Shown here one piece after another: positions 1-8,832 of a DNA stretch of 33,090 nucleotides. Where the stretch lies: the NCBI GenBank assembly GCA_051004815.1, contig JBPCJY010000249.1, forward strand, positions 1 through 33,090, read 5' to 3'. Every line of letters begins with the position of its first letter. The stretch's first letter is position 1. The notes below the pieces were generated by a model, which saw only the letters and a list, made by a program, of their open reading frames with translations, did not search any database and was not told the DNA's origin. Origin of the DNA: JBBQXY01 sp051004815. GTDB taxonomy: Bacteria; Chloroflexota; Ktedonobacteria; Ktedonobacterales; Ktedonobacteraceae. A program made the position numbers and the translations under genes.

Positions 1-706
1 GTCAGCTTGGAAGAGAACACGGAGGTGAGTGCCTAACGAACCGGAGGATATCAATACGGCTCCCTTGCTCTCAGGGATAGTTCTCTGGGCTTCTTTCGTG
101 TGCCTTGTTTCTTCTTCCACTCACTCCTACAAATTTTCGCAGGAATCCCAGGCGGGAAGCGGCAGCCCTTTAGACTGCTACCCTCGTAGTATAGCATGGG
201 AAGCCGTTTTATGCAAGGGTTTCCGCGACCCTCTTTACAGAAGAGCTTTTTGAGAGGGGAAAACAGGGACAAATTCGCCCTCTTTTCGTATGGATTGGCT
301 TCTAGAGCGAAGCGCGAGGCTATGCATGGAAATGTCTTCACTGCGCTTCGCGCTCAATTGTTCAGTTTAGATGAGAAAGTCTCTTCTTTTCGTGGCATTT
401 CTCTTTTGATTGGCTTCAAGTGCAATGGAAAGTCGAAAGAGAAGAAAAGAAAAGCTTTTTGCTGAAAGCACCACAAAGACACCGTAAACCAGCCTGGGAA
501 GCCAAAAGGGCTAGAGGGAAAGTCTCAGCAATCTTTTAGCATGAGCACCAATAGCTTGCCATTACTATATGGAAAATGCCAAGGATAGATGAACCTAACC
601 ATTGTATTGTCTCTATCTGGTAGCCACTCTTCATTTTTAACTCTCGAAGCAAGGTATTGAGCCGTTTGATAGTAACTATTCTGCTCAGCCCATTACTCCA
701 GCATCC
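1..706. other. Gene-free stretch, no function recognised
   Basis: Only short open frames occur here, and none has a recognisable protein or a convincing ribosome-binding site. I looked for a tRNA or a riboswitch and could not build one. The 10-mer GATTGGCTTC occurs at 293-302 and again at 408-417, each time followed shortly by TGCA(A)TGGAAA. This hints at an old degenerate direct duplication. GAGCGAAGCGC near 305-315 faces GCGCTTCGCGCTC near 343-355 as a partial inverted repeat. The restriction-modification gene downstream reads toward this stretch, so it also holds that gene's 3' flank. No clear terminator was seen. Confidence 0.5.
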
Positions 707-3700
707 TCACAGCACCTGAACCGTTTCACCGATCTCATCTTCCAGATGAACTGCCTGTTCAAGTTCCTCCACTAGCTTCACCGTTTCCACGCTTACTGTG
801 ATTATCCGCCCCACCAATCGCACAATGTATTCAGGGTCCTCATCACGGTTAGGATCGCTTACAATACCACTACGCACATGGGTACTTACCTGGTACTGGT
901 CAATCACCCATTCAAGAGCCGAACGATTTCCCAAACAATACTTAAAGCACTCTTGTGGTATCCCCGATAATGTCAACCATTCATTTACCACAAGTGTATC
1001 TTTATTGGGAGTTAGCCGCATTTTCTTTACGTACCAATTTATAGCTGCTTCTCTATTCTCAACCCACTTAAGGGAATATTCCAATGCTTGCTCATAATTC
1101 AGATGAATTTCCATCAACCGCTTTCCAATATTAACGCATGTCTCAAATGCGCTTCGTTCTTTAAGCAAGGGAATACGTGGAAGTTCGTGTTTCAGGTTCT
1201 CAGCGTAACGTTCACGGTACTTAGGATGGTGCAATATAGCGTAAATGTAGGAGAAGATGTGGTGCTTGGTAACAGTGGAGCCATAAAGTGTTTGAAATTG
1301 TTTTAGTGCCCAATCGGTGATGTTCTCGCGGCGGTTGCTCCCATCTTCAGCATAGGTGTAGAAGGGAAAACATTGAGTATCGCTTGTGAGATGTAGATCT
1401 GGAATGCAGTTCACCGACAAGCTGTGAAAAGATTTACTGGTACCAATTGCATTCAAGCATATTGCTGCATTCTCCGCTTCAGTTGTAGGAGTAGGGAAAG
1501 TTATGTGTTGCTGGTAACGTCTCTGGTTTAAAAGATGGTCAAAATAGAGAAATTGCTTACAAAAAGGACGATAATGTGATACTCGAACCTTATCTTTCTC
1601 AAATTTCAGTAATCGATTCTTTTGCAGAGCTTCTTTCAATCTATCAGTCCATTTTATAAAGGTTGGATCATTATTGACGAAACTATCAACCTGAGAAGAG
1701 GTGCTACTTTCCTGGCTCCATCGAAACACTTCACTATTGTAATTTCGCATGAAACGCTGTATTTTCTCTGTTAGTCCAAGTTTATTAAAATCATACGTCC
1801 AATCATCGCGATTTGTTGCAACTCCAAGAGAGTAAGTCTTAAATATAGATCGTGCTTGGATGTCTGTACCTGCCTTAGCCTCTTTCGCCCCCATCGATAA
1901 GAAGGTCGCAAAATCAGATTGCATCCCTTCAGTAAGCCAGGTATGCTTTTCATCAGGCTCTAATATTTCCCATTCGATGCCTGAAATGTTTTTCTTGTGA
2001 CCAAGGAAAGCTAATTTTTCTGTTTTCCTCCAGTACTCAGGAACTCGATAATAGTACAGCTTTCGAGAAGGGTTCTGTGATGCTCGCACCGCAATTGTGA
2101 TGCCTACCCCCAATTGAATACCAAAAACATTGTGAGTAGTTCCAGAGAGTTTAGGGTTTTTACGTACATTACCGTGTAAATCGAGGTGATATATTTGAGT
2201 GAAGTCCTGTAAGAGATGTTTCCGCATCCCATCAAAAGCAATTTGATCAACAAAAGAGTTATTCGAAACGTAGCAAACAATACCATCACGTCCCTGTAAA
2301 CGATCAACTGCCCAGCGGAAGAACTTGACGTATGGATCGTTGAGCTTGTTGGTGAGTCTCGCTTTCGAGTCCTTCCTGTAAGTACTACTGATACGTTCAT
2401 CAATTACTGGATAGCGGCGATTTTTGTTATTATCATTTTCATTTCTCTGACCCATATTGTAAGGAGGGTTGCCAATCACTACCATGATTGGAGCCGATTT
2501 CTCATGCTGCATTCGTTCAGTATTCTTCTCGCTAAATCCCTCTAGCGTGATTTGTATACCATCAAAGTTCAGAGTATCGGCAAAGCAAATGCCCTCAAAG
2601 GTTTTGTACTCACGCATCCGCTCATAATAAGCGTGTTCAATATTCAGCGAAGCAATATAGTAGGGCAAGAGCATGATCTCGTTGCAGAAAAGGTCATTTT
2701 CGTATTTATGAGCTAATGTACTGCCACTTATGCGTTGAATGAGGTTAACAATGAAGTTTCCCGTTCCTGTACAAGGGTCAAGTATCTGTACTCCTGGCTG
2801 TGAGGTTGAGGTATGAAATTCACTTTGCAACACCTCTTCCACACTTGCACACATAAAATCTACAATCTCTTGGGGTGTATAGACAATACCATGTGTATCT
2901 GATTGCTTTATTGAAAAGCCCTGAAAGAAACGTTCATACACCGTATTGAGAAAGTGCTGTTTCTCTGCCCAATCATCCAGGTTCTTTGCTGCGTTTTCGA
3001 TAGCAATATAAAAGCGATCAAGGGATTTCAGAAACTCGCTGCGATTAAATGCGCGGCTCGTCAAGGCCTGGATCACCTTTTCGATCTCGGCAGCGATCAC
3101 ATTGCGGTTAGTGAAATCCTGATTGTTGAAGATGGTGCGGAAGAGGCGTTCAGTGAGAAGATGTTGGACCAGCATCTCATCGACTGTATCACTGCTCATA
3201 TTGGGGTCGAGGGAAGTACGACACAGCTCAAGGAATGTCGCAAAACTAACGACAAAGGATTTATTACGCGCATGTTCCTCTTTGATGCGCTTCAACAGTC
3301 CTTGTGCGAGGTCGGGAATGCTCTCCTTGAAATCCTGTATCGCTTTCTCAAAAGAGGCAATATCTGGCGCGGCGTAGTGGAATAATTGGTCAAGAACATT
3401 GATGAGTTCTTTCGGCTTAGTAAGATCGACTTCAAGGACCTGTTTATTGTTCTGATACAATACAGCTCGGCGCGTATCTTCAAAGATAGTATTGGAGATG
3501 GGATACCCTGCATTGATCTTTTTTCGTATCTCGGTATTCAGATCATCTTTCGTATCCTTCGCCTCCCAATACCCACGAGGTAAGTTGAAGGTATCACGCA
3601 ATGTCCCATCGGGCCGTTTCCCGTTTGAGAGCGTCTGTTCTGGAATAAGCACCCAGTTCGCCGATTGAGCAAAGGCAGCTAGGAGATTTTGGAAAGCACT

Positions 3701-3799
3701 TCTCACCGCTGTTTCGTGCGTAACCTTTTTCTCATGATACGCCGTGAGTTCGTTGTAATAGTGATCAATAGCCTTTTTGTGTGTAATCGTAATCTGCAT
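707..3799 (-). CDS. Type IIG/ISP-like restriction-modification enzyme (endonuclease plus N6-adenine methylase)
   Basis: This 1030-residue protein probably cuts and methylates DNA from one polypeptide. Near the N-terminus RPDG at 62-65 is followed by EAK at 79-81, a spacing that fits a PD-(D/E)xK nuclease. The methylase core has an AdoMet-binding motif I, DPCTGTGNF (341-349), and motif IV, NPPY (444-447), typical of N6-adenine enzymes. Just after NPPY comes a region seen in type ISP methylases (DPYVKFFRWA). The roughly 450 C-terminal residues probably recognise the target. I see no Walker-type helicase motifs, so a type ISP translocase is unlikely and a type IIG/IIL enzyme fits better. No separate S or R gene lies beside it. 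The next R-M genes start 3 kb away and look like an independent system. The recognition site cannot be told from sequence. Confidence 0.85.
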   Translation of the reverse strand: MQITITHKKAIDHYYNELTAYHEKKVTHETAVRSAFQNLLAAFAQSANWVLIPEQTLSNGKRPDGTLRDTFNLPRGYWEAKDTKDDLNTEIRKKINAGYPISNTIFEDTRRAVLYQNNKQVLEVDLTKPKELINVLDQLFHYAAPDIASFEKAIQDFKESIPDLAQGLLKRIKEEHARNKSFVVSFATFLELCRTSLDPNMSSDTVDEMLVQHLLTERLFRTIFNNQDFTNRNVIAAEIEKVIQALTSRAFNRSEFLKSLDRFYIAIENAAKNLDDWAEKQHFLNTVYERFFQGFSIKQSDTHGIVYTPQEIVDFMCASVEEVLQSEFHTSTSQPGVQILDPCTGTGNFIVNLIQRISGSTLAHKYENDLFCNEIMLLPYYIASLNIEHAYYERMREYKTFEGICFADTLNFDGIQITLEGFSEKNTERMQHEKSAPIMVVIGNPPYNMGQRNENDNNKNRRYPVIDERISSTYRKDSKARLTNKLNDPYVKFFRWAVDRLQGRDGIVCYVSNNSFVDQIAFDGMRKHLLQDFTQIYHLDLHGNVRKNPKLSGTTHNVFGIQLGVGITIAVRASQNPSRKLYYYRVPEYWRKTEKLAFLGHKKNISGIEWEILEPDEKHTWLTEGMQSDFATFLSMGAKEAKAGTDIQARSIFKTYSLGVATNRDDWTYDFNKLGLTEKIQRFMRNYNSEVFRWSQESSTSSQVDSFVNNDPTFIKWTDRLKEALQKNRLLKFEKDKVRVSHYRPFCKQFLYFDHLLNQRRYQQHITFPTPTTEAENAAICLNAIGTSKSFHSLSVNCIPDLHLTSDTQCFPFYTYAEDGSNRRENITDWALKQFQTLYGSTVTKHHIFSYIYAILHHPKYRERYAENLKHELPRIPLLKERSAFETCVNIGKRLMEIHLNYEQALEYSLKWVENREAAINWYVKKMRLTPNKDTLVVNEWLTLSGIPQECFKYCLGNRSALEWVIDQYQVSTHVRSGIVSDPNRDEDPEYIVRLVGRIITVSVETVKLVEELEQAVHLEDEIGETVQVL

Positions 3800-4049
3800 A
3801 GTACCCTGTTCCCCTCACTGGCTCAATCTACAAGCAGTTTTATATATATGCACCGTGTTTATTTCAATCGGTACCCGGTTAAGTGTCCCCTATCTTACAC
3901 CTGATGAGGATGGAGAGCAAGTTAAAAACAAGCATACAGTAAAATATTTTCTAGAGGGGATATATTTTGTGAGGCCACGTCATCCGAATAGCTAGTCGAG
4001 ATTTTCTAACAAGAACATGTAAGCATTCTCAATGACGGCAGAAGAATAC

Positions 4050-4096
4050 AAAAAACACCGCACCTTACATTGGATATTGTGGAGCACGGCGTTTTT
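4050..4096 (-). terminator. Possible terminator of the acyl-CoA dehydrogenase gene
   Basis: On the minus strand ACGCCGTGC and GTGCGGTGT can pair, with three G-U wobbles, and a run of T follows. It lies about 95 bases past the acyl-CoA dehydrogenase stop codon. The loop is long (about 25 bases), so confidence is modest. Confidence 0.4.
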
Positions 4097-4105
4097 ATTT
4101 GCCTG

Positions 4106-4129
4106 TTTGACAGTCAATTTGACAGTCAA
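4106..4129. repeat. Tandem pair of a 12-bp palindromic unit
   Basis: TTTGACAGTCAA occurs twice with no gap. Its core TTGAC-A-GTCAA is a perfect palindrome about a central base, so the site has both dyad and direct symmetry. This is a shape common in protein-binding sites. No regulator in the window can be tied to it. Confidence 0.6.
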
Positions 4130-4188
4130 CACCATTTACAAACGTTTACTTTGGTGGACGTAGACGGACAGTAAACCCTAGTCCCAAC

Positions 4189-5358
4189 CTACTCCCACGC
4201 CCCAATCTTCACGAAACCCTTGAGGAGATTACGGGCGATGATGAAGTGTTGGATTTCGTCGGTACCTTCGTAGATGCGAGTGACGCGCAGGTCGCGGTAC
4301 CAGCGTTCGATGGGCATCTCGCGGGTATAGCCCATGCCGCCATGCACCTGCATGATGCGATCAACGACGCGGTTGGCCATGTTGGAGCCGTAGAGTTTCG
4401 CCATACTGGCCTCGTGTCGATTATCTACGCCCTGATCAGCTTTCCAGGCGGCATGGAAGGCCAGCCACTTGGTGGCTTGAATCTCGACGGCTGAATCGGC
4501 GAGCATCCACTGGATGGCCTGGCGGTCAGCGATGGGTTGGCCAAAGGTGACACGCTGCTTTGCATAGTCTACACCCATTTGCAGCAAGCGTTCGGCGGTT
4601 CCTACGCAGCGCGAGGCGATCAGCCAACGGCCCTGGCCGATCCACTGCATCCCCAGTGAGAAGCCTCCGCCAACCTCGCCCAGGATATGGTCCTCTGGGA
4701 CGCGCACATTCTCAAAGAAGAGTTCCGCGGGCGACCAGCCGCCCATTGTTGGCACAGGGCGTGAGGTCCAGCCGCGTGCCCGATCGACAAGGAAACACGT
4801 TACACCACCACTCTGGGGTGGCTTGCTGCGATCAGTGACGGCGAAGACCATGGCGAAATCGGCCTCGTTGCCACCGGTGATAAATACCTTTTGTCCATTG
4901 AGCACCCAGTCATTCCCATCTTTCACCGCGGTCGTCCGAATTGCCGAGGGGTCTGAGCCAGCACCAGGTTCGGTTAGCGCGAAACAAGACCTGCGCGTAC
5001 CTTCAATGGTGGGAACGAGATACTCGGCCTTCTGTTGCTCGTTGCCGTGATAGAGAATATTGTCGGCATTGCCGCCAAAGGTGAAAGGCACCAGCGTGCG
5101 CCCCATCTCCATCGCGATCAGCGCGGACATGACCGCTCCCAGGTTTGCCCCACCATACTCCTCCGGCGTGTTAATGCCCCAGAACCCCATCTCTTTGGCC
5201 TTCTGTTGCAACGAGTGATACAGCTCTGGCTCAACTCCGGTGGGGTATTTACCCTCGTTTTGCAGCACTTCATTTTCGAGCGGCATCAGCTCACGATCCA
5301 CGAAACGACGTACTGTCTGCTGAATCATCCGTTGTTCATCGGTCAGGGAAAAATCCAT
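4189..5358 (-). CDS. Acyl-CoA dehydrogenase
   Basis: This FAD enzyme oxidises an acyl-CoA thioester to the 2,3-enoyl-CoA and passes electrons to electron-transfer flavoprotein. At 389 residues it has the normal family length. Visible signatures are CFALTEPGAGSD (125-136), the FAD/substrate region, and IYEGTDEIQ (362-370), where E364 sits at the usual catalytic-base position near the C-terminus. I chose the start at 5358 (MDFSLTDEQ) because AGGAGG lies about eight bases before it. An upstream ATG at 5418 would add 20 residues that do not fit the family. The gene is divergent from the M16 homologue with about 140 bases between. No CoA ligase or ETF gene is nearby, so chain-length or branched-chain specificity cannot be given. 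Confidence 0.92.
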   Translation of the reverse strand: MDFSLTDEQRMIQQTVRRFVDRELMPLENEVLQNEGKYPTGVEPELYHSLQQKAKEMGFWGINTPEEYGGANLGAVMSALIAMEMGRTLVPFTFGGNADNILYHGNEQQKAEYLVPTIEGTRRSCFALTEPGAGSDPSAIRTTAVKDGNDWVLNGQKVFITGGNEADFAMVFAVTDRSKPPQSGGVTCFLVDRARGWTSRPVPTMGGWSPAELFFENVRVPEDHILGEVGGGFSLGMQWIGQGRWLIASRCVGTAERLLQMGVDYAKQRVTFGQPIADRQAIQWMLADSAVEIQATKWLAFHAAWKADQGVDNRHEASMAKLYGSNMANRVVDRIMQVHGGMGYTREMPIERWYRDLRVTRIYEGTDEIQHFIIARNLLKGFVKIGAWE

Positions 5359-5502
5359 AGCAGCCTCCTGGTGGATTGGTATTACAGAAACACGTTGTTT
5401 ATACATTGTAGCATACACAGTTGTGATATACTGACGATGTTTCCAACCACGTTCGCTACGCTATCAGCATTCCTCTTTAGAAAGGAACGTTCGCAAGATA
5501 TA

Positions 5503-6780
5503 ATGAGTGATCAACAAAACTTACCAGCAAACTATTTCTATCACCAGTTGCCCAATGGTATTGAGATGATTGGTCAGTACATGCAGAGCCTCAATTCGAT
5601 AACCATGGGTTTTCAGCTTGATGCCGCCGTCATTAACGAGCCGGAGGAGAAGCAAGGACTCGCCCACCTGTTTGAATATATGCTCTTCCAGGGGACAAAG
5701 ACCAAGGATGCCCGCGCATTGAACGAGGCCTTCGAGGCTCTGGGTGTGCGCAAGGGAGCCAGCACCGGTTGGGAAACCGCTCGCGTCATGGCACAGATGG
5801 TCAACACCAAGTTTGATGCCACGCTCCCACTGCTGCATGAAATCCTGCTCACCCCGACCTTCCCCAGGGATGATCTGGAACAGATGCGTAACATTGTACT
5901 GCAAGAGATTCGGCGGCGCGACGACGAGCCAATGAGCCGCATCTTTGACCTGGCTCGCGCCAACTTCTACCGTGGCACGGCTCTGAGTCGCACTTCGTTA
6001 GGCACGACCGAGGCCGTACAAAAGCTGGAGCGCAAAGATTTACAGGCGTTCTGGAAGGAACGGTACCAGCCCAATAATGTCTTATTCGCTATCGCGGGTA
6101 AATTCGATTGGGAGCATGTGGTAGAGCAGGTGCAAGCACTCTTTGGCAATTGGAAAGGACAGGCCGTCCCGTCACCGGAGCAGAAGCCTACTCCCACGGC
6201 CAGTATCGCCCTGGAGCATCAAGAGGGCAAACAGGAGCATCTCGGCCTGATGTTCCCTTTCCCCAGCTATAACGATCCGGACTATTACGCGGCCATGGTG
6301 ATTAGCGAAGTGCTGGGCGGCAATATGGCCTCGCGTCTCTTTGTCGAGGTTCGTGAGAAGCGCGGCCTGGTCTATAGTGTCTCCGCCGGCTTGGCGGGCA
6401 ATAAGAGCCTGGGCGCGATGCGCGTTTATGCTGGCACTACCCCTGAGCAGGGCCACGAATGCCTGGAAGTCATCGTCAATGAACTGCGCAAATTGGAGCA
6501 GGAAGGTATCACCACCGATGAGCTGGCTCGCGCCAAAGTCCAGTTGAAGAGTGAAAATGTGATGCGCGGCGAAGGCTCCGGTTCGCGCATGGCCGCTATC
6601 TCGCATTCCTGGTGGTACGAGCGCAAATTGCGCACCATCCAGGAGGTGAAAGCTGCCATCGATGCTGTGACGGAGGAGCAAATCCTCCAGGTCTTGCACC
6701 GCTTCTCACCGCTCAATCCTTTGACGGTCGCGGCCATCGGCCCCCTCGACCAGGATGCCCTGGTGGGGAATATTCTATAG
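5503..6780 (+). CDS. M16 (insulinase-like) peptidase homologue with altered zinc motif
   Basis: This 425-residue protein has the two-lobe layout of single-unit M16B peptidases. The N-terminal lobe has GLAHLFEYMLFQGT, where active enzymes have HxxEH. Here it reads H55-L-F-E58-Y59, so the second zinc histidine is tyrosine (codon TAT). The downstream glutamate region is kept (LQEIRRRDDEP, E135), and so is the C-terminal REKRGLVYSV motif that helps bind substrate. M16 proteins often work as an active and an inactive half, as in mitochondrial processing peptidase. No partner gene is adjacent. The protein may therefore be a non-catalytic subunit or peptide-binding protein. The start at 5503 matches homologues best, with AAAGGAA 16-22 bases upstream. 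An in-frame ATG at 5437 is an alternative. There is no signal peptide. Confidence 0.85.
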   Translation: MSDQQNLPANYFYHQLPNGIEMIGQYMQSLNSITMGFQLDAAVINEPEEKQGLAHLFEYMLFQGTKTKDARALNEAFEALGVRKGASTGWETARVMAQMVNTKFDATLPLLHEILLTPTFPRDDLEQMRNIVLQEIRRRDDEPMSRIFDLARANFYRGTALSRTSLGTTEAVQKLERKDLQAFWKERYQPNNVLFAIAGKFDWEHVVEQVQALFGNWKGQAVPSPEQKPTPTASIALEHQEGKQEHLGLMFPFPSYNDPDYYAAMVISEVLGGNMASRLFVEVREKRGLVYSVSAGLAGNKSLGAMRVYAGTTPEQGHECLEVIVNELRKLEQEGITTDELARAKVQLKSENVMRGEGSGSRMAAISHSWWYERKLRTIQEVKAAIDAVTEEQILQVLHRFSPLNPLTVAAIGPLDQDALVGNIL

Positions 6781-6791
6781 GATATTCCATT

Positions 6792-6846
6792 AGTAGTAGT
6801 TGCCCGCTTTTGCCGTCTTTGGCAGCAAAAGCGGGCAACTACTACT
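6792..6846. repeat. Perfect 22-bp inverted repeat between convergent genes
   Basis: Arms at 6792-6813 and 6825-6846 begin AGTAGTAGTTGCCCG and are exact reverse complements around an 11-base loop. The hairpin sits between the stop codons of the M16 homologue and the DNA methyltransferase, which face each other. That position suits a shared transcription stop, but neither strand has a T-run after the stem, so it is not a standard intrinsic terminator. Confidence 0.75.
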
Positions 6847-6869
6847 ATGTTTACGAGGGCAATGAGAAG

Positions 6870-7829
6870 TCATGAAGAGAGTAGACCTGAAGAGTTAAAT
6901 GATAGTGGGAACGTACTATCTTCTTCCGGTTCATTATTCGATAGCATTTCGTCTTCTACTGTCTGAGTGTCCAAATATTCCATAATATCCAGAAGAGACT
7001 CTTGAGCTTGTACTGCGTTTAACCGATCCTCAGCAATTTGAACATAGGTGGGGTCGATCTCAATGCCGATGCAGCGTCGGCCTAACTGCTTAGCAGCGAC
7101 AGCCGTTGTGCCTGAACCCATGAAGGGGTCTAGAACGATATCACCGGGGCGTGTAAGAAGCTTGATAAACCAAGCTGGTAAGTCAACTGGAAACGTTGCG
7201 CTATGGCTGCGATTACTGCATTCAGTAGCAAGGTACAAAACATTATCAGGATAGGCGAGTTCACGACCTACCCAGTTTTCAATCTTTTTGCCAAAACCAC
7301 TCTGCACACGCGAGTTATCGCGTCGTTTGTCTGTCGCACTCAGGTTTCGGAGACGTGTACGGCTCCAGTCACCCATGGGAACGCGTACAGCATCCTGGTA
7401 CATAGCGAAATGTTTTTCCTTCGTAAAGTGCAGACAGCGTTCCCAGGCATCGCGAAAACGATTAGGCCACTTGCCAGGATAGCTGTTTCGTTTATGCCAA
7501 ACATACTCCTCAGTCCATAACCAACCCTGCTTACGTAAGGCAAGAATAAGTTCTAACACATATGTATGGCGTTCACCGTTCATCGCCCGCTCTTTAATGT
7601 TAAGAATGAAAGACCCCTCATCCTTTAGTACGCGCTTTAGCTCGTTAGCGATGGGAAGAAACCACTCAACATATTTGTCTGGGTGTACACCGCCATAAGT
7701 ATCCTTCCTCTGATCAGCATAAGGCGGGGAGGTAACTATCAGGTCAACCGAGTTAGATGCCAATGTGGGCAAAATTTCCAGGCAATCGCCTCGATAGATT
7801 TGAGGTTGCCCTACGTAAACGTCATTCAT
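6870..7829 (-). CDS. DNA methyltransferase (beta-class, N4-cytosine/N6-adenine) of a type II R-M system
   Basis: The 319-residue protein methylates DNA bases using S-adenosylmethionine. The catalytic motif IV is SPPY (34-37), which is typical of N4-cytosine and some N6-adenine enzymes. Motif I, DPFMGSGTT (234-242), lies after it, followed by GIEIDPTY (255-262). This order (IV before I) marks the beta class. The start at 7829 (MNDVYVGQ) is chosen over the ATG at 7841 because GAGGAAG lies just before it. The gene is downstream of, and co-directional with, a restriction endonuclease gene, with 111 bases between. It probably protects the host from that nuclease. The final 45 residues are acidic and poorly conserved in appearance. 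The target sequence is unknown. Confidence 0.9.
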   Translation of the reverse strand: MNDVYVGQPQIYRGDCLEILPTLASNSVDLIVTSPPYADQRKDTYGGVHPDKYVEWFLPIANELKRVLKDEGSFILNIKERAMNGERHTYVLELILALRKQGWLWTEEYVWHKRNSYPGKWPNRFRDAWERCLHFTKEKHFAMYQDAVRVPMGDWSRTRLRNLSATDKRRDNSRVQSGFGKKIENWVGRELAYPDNVLYLATECSNRSHSATFPVDLPAWFIKLLTRPGDIVLDPFMGSGTTAVAAKQLGRRCIGIEIDPTYVQIAEDRLNAVQAQESLLDIMEYLDTQTVEDEMLSNNEPEEDSTFPLSFNSSGLLSS

Positions 7830-7940
7830 GAACTTCCTCATGTTTTACTCTAAGCTACAATCACAAACGCTTGTTAAAAGTATAACATACGTTCAACTCT
7901 ATTGGGCCTTCCAATTTAATGAATCGAATAAAATAGCTTC

Positions 7941-8678
7941 TTATTCGAGCTTACTTGAGACAAACCTCAAAAGCTTCGCCCAATCAATATCGCCAGCATT
8001 ACAAAACTCATTAAGGAACTCGCTTGTTAACAGGTTAACTTTTCTGATGTAGGCAGTTCTGAATTCCTCACCCTTCCGCCTGGCCTCTTCATCAAGAGGC
8101 TCAATGATCTTGACATAGAGATCGTTGTCTCCTGAAATAAAGGCCCAGAACGCTTGTCCGCAAAGTTTTAAATAGTCTCCTTTATCAGGTCTATTATCTC
8201 TGCCATAGCAGCAGCCATTCACAGCAATCACATTCGTTTTGGCGGTGTTTGTGCCAAGTATCCTTTTAGCTTTTTGAAAATCCAGGCGCATCTTGGCTAT
8301 TTGCATACTATTCCCCCAATTTGGACCAGATTTAATAGCCACGATGTATCTCGCAGTATCTTTCTCAAACTCCAAGTCTATTCCTCCCGCGGAAGACTTA
8401 AAGCCATTATAAACCTTGGAACAGACAAAAATTGCCAATTGCTCTAAATACGTGCCAAATATGGTTTCTTCTTGAGAAGACAGATGGGCTTGGAGCAGTT
8501 CCGTTACGAAGTCTTGGGCGGTGGTAATATTCTTCGCTTTGAAGAGATAAGGATTTTTTCGCTTCAACACACTGCGCAAAGATAGTTCATTTAGTCTGTT
8601 TAAGCGGAGTTGGTAAAAAGGCTGAATAATGTTATTCCCTACATAATCCGATAATTCTTGATACGTCAGGTTTTGCAT
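7941..8678 (-). CDS. Type II restriction endonuclease (PmeII-like family)
   Basis: This 245-residue protein has features I recognise from a type II restriction endonuclease family often annotated as PmeII-like. They are RKNPYLFKAKN (40-50), SSQEETIFGTYLEQLAI (67-83), GGIDLEF (98-104) and AIKSGPNWGNS (114-124). E79, D101 and K116 are likely active-site residues of a PD-(D/E)xK fold in which the usual second acidic residue is replaced (I115 before K116). The companion methyltransferase is immediately downstream on the same strand. Codon use looks more A+T-rich than the metabolic genes nearby, which would fit acquisition by transfer. No controller (C) protein gene is seen. The start at 8678 has GGAAGGCTC upstream, a moderate ribosome-binding site. 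Confidence 0.82.
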   Translation of the reverse strand: MQNLTYQELSDYVGNNIIQPFYQLRLNRLNELSLRSVLKRKNPYLFKAKNITTAQDFVTELLQAHLSSQEETIFGTYLEQLAIFVCSKVYNGFKSSAGGIDLEFEKDTARYIVAIKSGPNWGNSMQIAKMRLDFQKAKRILGTNTAKTNVIAVNGCCYGRDNRPDKGDYLKLCGQAFWAFISGDNDLYVKIIEPLDEEARRKGEEFRTAYIRKVNLLTSEFLNEFCNAGDIDWAKLLRFVSSKLE

Positions 8679-8832
8679 AGAGTATGAGCCTTCCCTACAA
8701 CATAATTTTCTTCAGTAATATACTCGTCAGCCTCATCATATCATAGTAAACGCTGGCAGTCTTCTATTAAGTCCGATAATACTATATTCGTTTATTCACT
8801 GTGCCAATCTTGCAATCTACTACTTTGACGCT

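Larger units (their letters stand above)
3800..4188. other. Intergenic region with small palindromes
   Basis: No gene is seen. The stretch separates the start of the restriction-modification gene from the 3' end of the acyl-CoA dehydrogenase gene. It holds a possible terminator hairpin (4050-4096), two back-to-back copies of the palindromic 12-mer TTTGACAGTCAA (4106-4117 and 4118-4129), and an inverted repeat GTTTACT/AGTAAAC (4144-4150 and 4170-4176) enclosing GGTGGACGTAGACGGAC. The last two could be remnants of a recombination or operator site, but no recombinase gene is in the window. Confidence 0.5.

Noticed and set aside
1..200. Possible tRNA or riboswitch
   Set aside because: No cloverleaf with consistent D, anticodon and T arms can be built on either strand, and no known riboswitch core was recognised.
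5035..5502. Longer N-terminus for the M16 homologue
   Set aside because: The frame is open but antisense to the acyl-CoA dehydrogenase. The M16 family pattern begins just after 5503.
6172..6699. Open frame of 175 codons on the minus strand
   Set aside because: It lies wholly opposite the M16 homologue and resembles no protein; a shadow frame.
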